Assembly: GCA_036559705.1 (NCBI GenBank)
Contig: DATBSP010000048.1
Span: forward strand, 9,025-73,024
DNA: 64,000 nt
Source: Hyphomicrobium_A sp036559705
GTDB lineage: Bacteria > Pseudomonadota > Alphaproteobacteria > Rhizobiales > Hyphomicrobiaceae
Direction of reading: 5' to 3'
Shown here: positions 62,839-64,000 of the stretch, piece by piece
How the letters are laid out: the number at the start of each line of letters is the position of its first letter
How positions within the stretch are numbered: the stretch's first letter is position 1
The notes under the pieces: model-generated
What the model saw: only the letters and a program-made list of their open reading frames with translations
Databases searched by the model: none
Told to the model about the DNA's origin: nothing
Program-made: the position numbers and the translations under genes

Positions 62839-63447
62839 ATGCACGCTGGCGACGAAGGCGCCTTGGGCGACCGGTTCATTGTGGAAAGCGGCGCCGCCGC
62901 GCGAGTTGCCGAGCTCATCGAGCCGGCACTCAGCGATCGCGGCTTCCGTCTCGTGCGCGTGGCCGTATCGGGCCGCGAAGGTAAGACCCTGCAGGTTATG
63001 GCCGAGCGCGCCGATGGCACGATGACCATCGACGATTGCGAGGCGGTTTCGAAGGAGATCTCGCCGCTGCTTGACGTGCACGACCCGATCGCGGGCGCCT
63101 ACCGGCTGGAGGTTTCATCGCCCGGCATCGACCGGCCGTTGGTGCGGCCCTCGGACTTCGAGGACTGGTCGGGCCACGAGGCCAAGATCGAAGTGAAGGA
63201 GCCGATCGACGGCCGCAAACGTTTCCGCGGCATGCTCGAGGGTTTCGAGGATGGCGAGGTCCGTATCGAGGTGGACCTCGGCGAGGCGGGAACGAACGTC
63301 GTCGGCATTCCGATGGGGCTCGTTGCCGAGGCTCGGCTCGTGCTGACCGATGAATTGATCCGCGAGGCCCTGCGCCGCGCAAAAACGAGTAATGCATCAG
63401 ACACCGCCCAGGCCGCAGAGCCGAGCGCGGATCGCGAGAAGGAATAA
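62839..63447 (+). CDS. rimP: Ribosome maturation factor RimP
   Basis: A 202-aa protein for 30S subunit assembly. The N-terminal domain has GFRLVRVAVSGREGKTLQVMAERADG and DDCEAVSKEISPLLDVHDPIAGAYRLEVSSPGIDRPL, the strongest family signature; the C-terminal SH3-like domain follows. First gene of the rimP-nusA operon. The Ala-rich tail is variable. Confidence 0.96.
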   Translation: MHAGDEGALGDRFIVESGAAARVAELIEPALSDRGFRLVRVAVSGREGKTLQVMAERADGTMTIDDCEAVSKEISPLLDVHDPIAGAYRLEVSSPGIDRPLVRPSDFEDWSGHEAKIEVKEPIDGRKRFRGMLEGFEDGEVRIEVDLGEAGTNVVGIPMGLVAEARLVLTDELIREALRRAKTSNASDTAQAAEPSADREKE

Positions 63448-63452
63448 GAACC

Positions 63453-64000
63453 ATGGCAATGGCCGGCATCAGCGCCAACAGGCTGGAGCTCCTGCAGATC
63501 GCCGAAGCGGTGGCGCGCGAGAAGTCGATTGATCGCAAGATCGTCATCGAGGCGATGGAAGACGCCATACAGAAGGCGGCAAAATCGCGCTACGGCGCCG
63601 AGAACGACATCCGCTGCGAGATCGACCCCAAAACCGGCGAGGCGCGGCTGTCGCGCGTGCTGGCGGTGGTCGAAACGGTTGAGAACGACTCAACGCAGAT
63701 CAACCTTGCCGACGCGCAAGGCCGCAACGCCGACGCCAAGATCGGCGACCTTATCGCCGAGCCGCTGCCGCCGTTGGATTTTGGCCGCGTCGCCGCACAG
63801 AACGCCAAGCAGGTCATAGTGCAGAAGGTGCGCGAGGCCGAGCGCGAGCGCCACTACAACGAGTACAAGGATCGCATCGGCGAGATCGTCAACGGCACCG
63901 TGAAGCGCGTCGAATACGGCAACGTCATCGTCGACCTCGGCCGTGCCGAGGGCATCATCCGCCGCGACGAGATGATCCCGCGCGAGAACGTGCGCTACGG
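63453..64000 (+). CDS. nusA: Transcription termination/antitermination protein NusA (5' part)
   Basis: The gene runs off the window; 182 codons are visible. The N-terminal RNA-polymerase-binding domain is present (LLQIAEAVAREKSIDRKIVIEAMEDAIQKAA) and the S1 domain begins at GEIVNGTVKRVEYGNVIVDLGRAEGII. ATG 63453 or 63459 is the start, 5-11 nt after the rimP stop. The KH domains would lie beyond the end. Confidence 0.96.
   Translation, partial: MAMAGISANRLELLQIAEAVAREKSIDRKIVIEAMEDAIQKAAKSRYGAENDIRCEIDPKTGEARLSRVLAVVETVENDSTQINLADAQGRNADAKIGDLIAEPLPPLDFGRVAAQNAKQVIVQKVREAERERHYNEYKDRIGEIVNGTVKRVEYGNVIVDLGRAEGIIRRDEMIPRENVRY

Overview
The window is chromosomal DNA of an alphaproteobacterium, most likely Rhizobiales (Hyphomicrobiales). 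The evidence is the high GC content, the many GTGA/ATGA start-stop overlaps, and a familiar alphaproteobacterial gene order. This includes SDHAF4-like / htpX / rsmB / heparinase-like / purH, and the block tsaB-rimI-fur-plsC-miaB-phoH-ybeY-corC-lnt-HTH-metK-trmB-rimP-nusA. I cannot name the genus. I saw no insertion sequence, prophage, CRISPR array or rRNA gene. One tRNA-Gly(GCC) gene is present.

Layout. 0-15 kb: EVE protein with a lysine-type methyltransferase, acetyl-CoA synthetase, a Cys-nucleophile alpha/beta hydrolase, a DAO-type oxidase, an extensin-like protein, htpX, rsmB, heparinase II/III and purH. 15-24.8 kb: envelope genes (LEA-like periplasmic protein, an Atg22-like MFS carrier, the lemA/TPM/TPM operon), an orphan ParA ATPase, tRNA-Gly, and a CnoX-like thioredoxin followed by a LON-domain protein and Trm112. 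24.8-30.4 kb: a hybrid histidine kinase, an OlsB-type ornithine-lipid acyltransferase and a GGDEF-EAL protein. 35-51 kb: GST, intracellular PHB depolymerase, malic enzyme, mutS, glnD, an OmpA-type protein, a rhomboid, murJ, trpS, a universal stress protein and a NifU-like scaffold. 51-64 kb: the tRNA-modification, envelope and ribosome-maturation block, ending inside nusA.

The standout is 31.0-34.9 kb. An autoinducer synthase of the CqsA/LqsA (alpha-hydroxyketone) type faces a membrane histidine kinase whose transmembrane sensor resembles Vibrio CqsS but which, like Legionella LqsS, has no receiver. A separate LqsR-like response regulator without a DNA-binding domain is transcribed divergently from the kinase. 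Together these make a complete, compact alpha-hydroxyketone quorum-sensing module in an alphaproteobacterium. The synthase promoter region carries two exact TTAA-N7-TTAA motifs (the CtrA consensus), one inside a 27-nt perfect palindrome. This suggests that signal production is tied to the CtrA cell-cycle regulon. Next to it lie a c-di-GMP enzyme with a related near-match box and the remnant of a FadL-type outer-membrane channel.

Other regulatory leads are an Irr-type iron control element (ICE) before the NifU-like gene, an FNR/FixK-like palindrome before the hydrolase, and a terminator-like hairpin in the rimP-nusA leader. Start sites were chosen by eye from ribosome binding sites, overlaps and family length. 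All homology statements rest on recognising motifs, not on searches.
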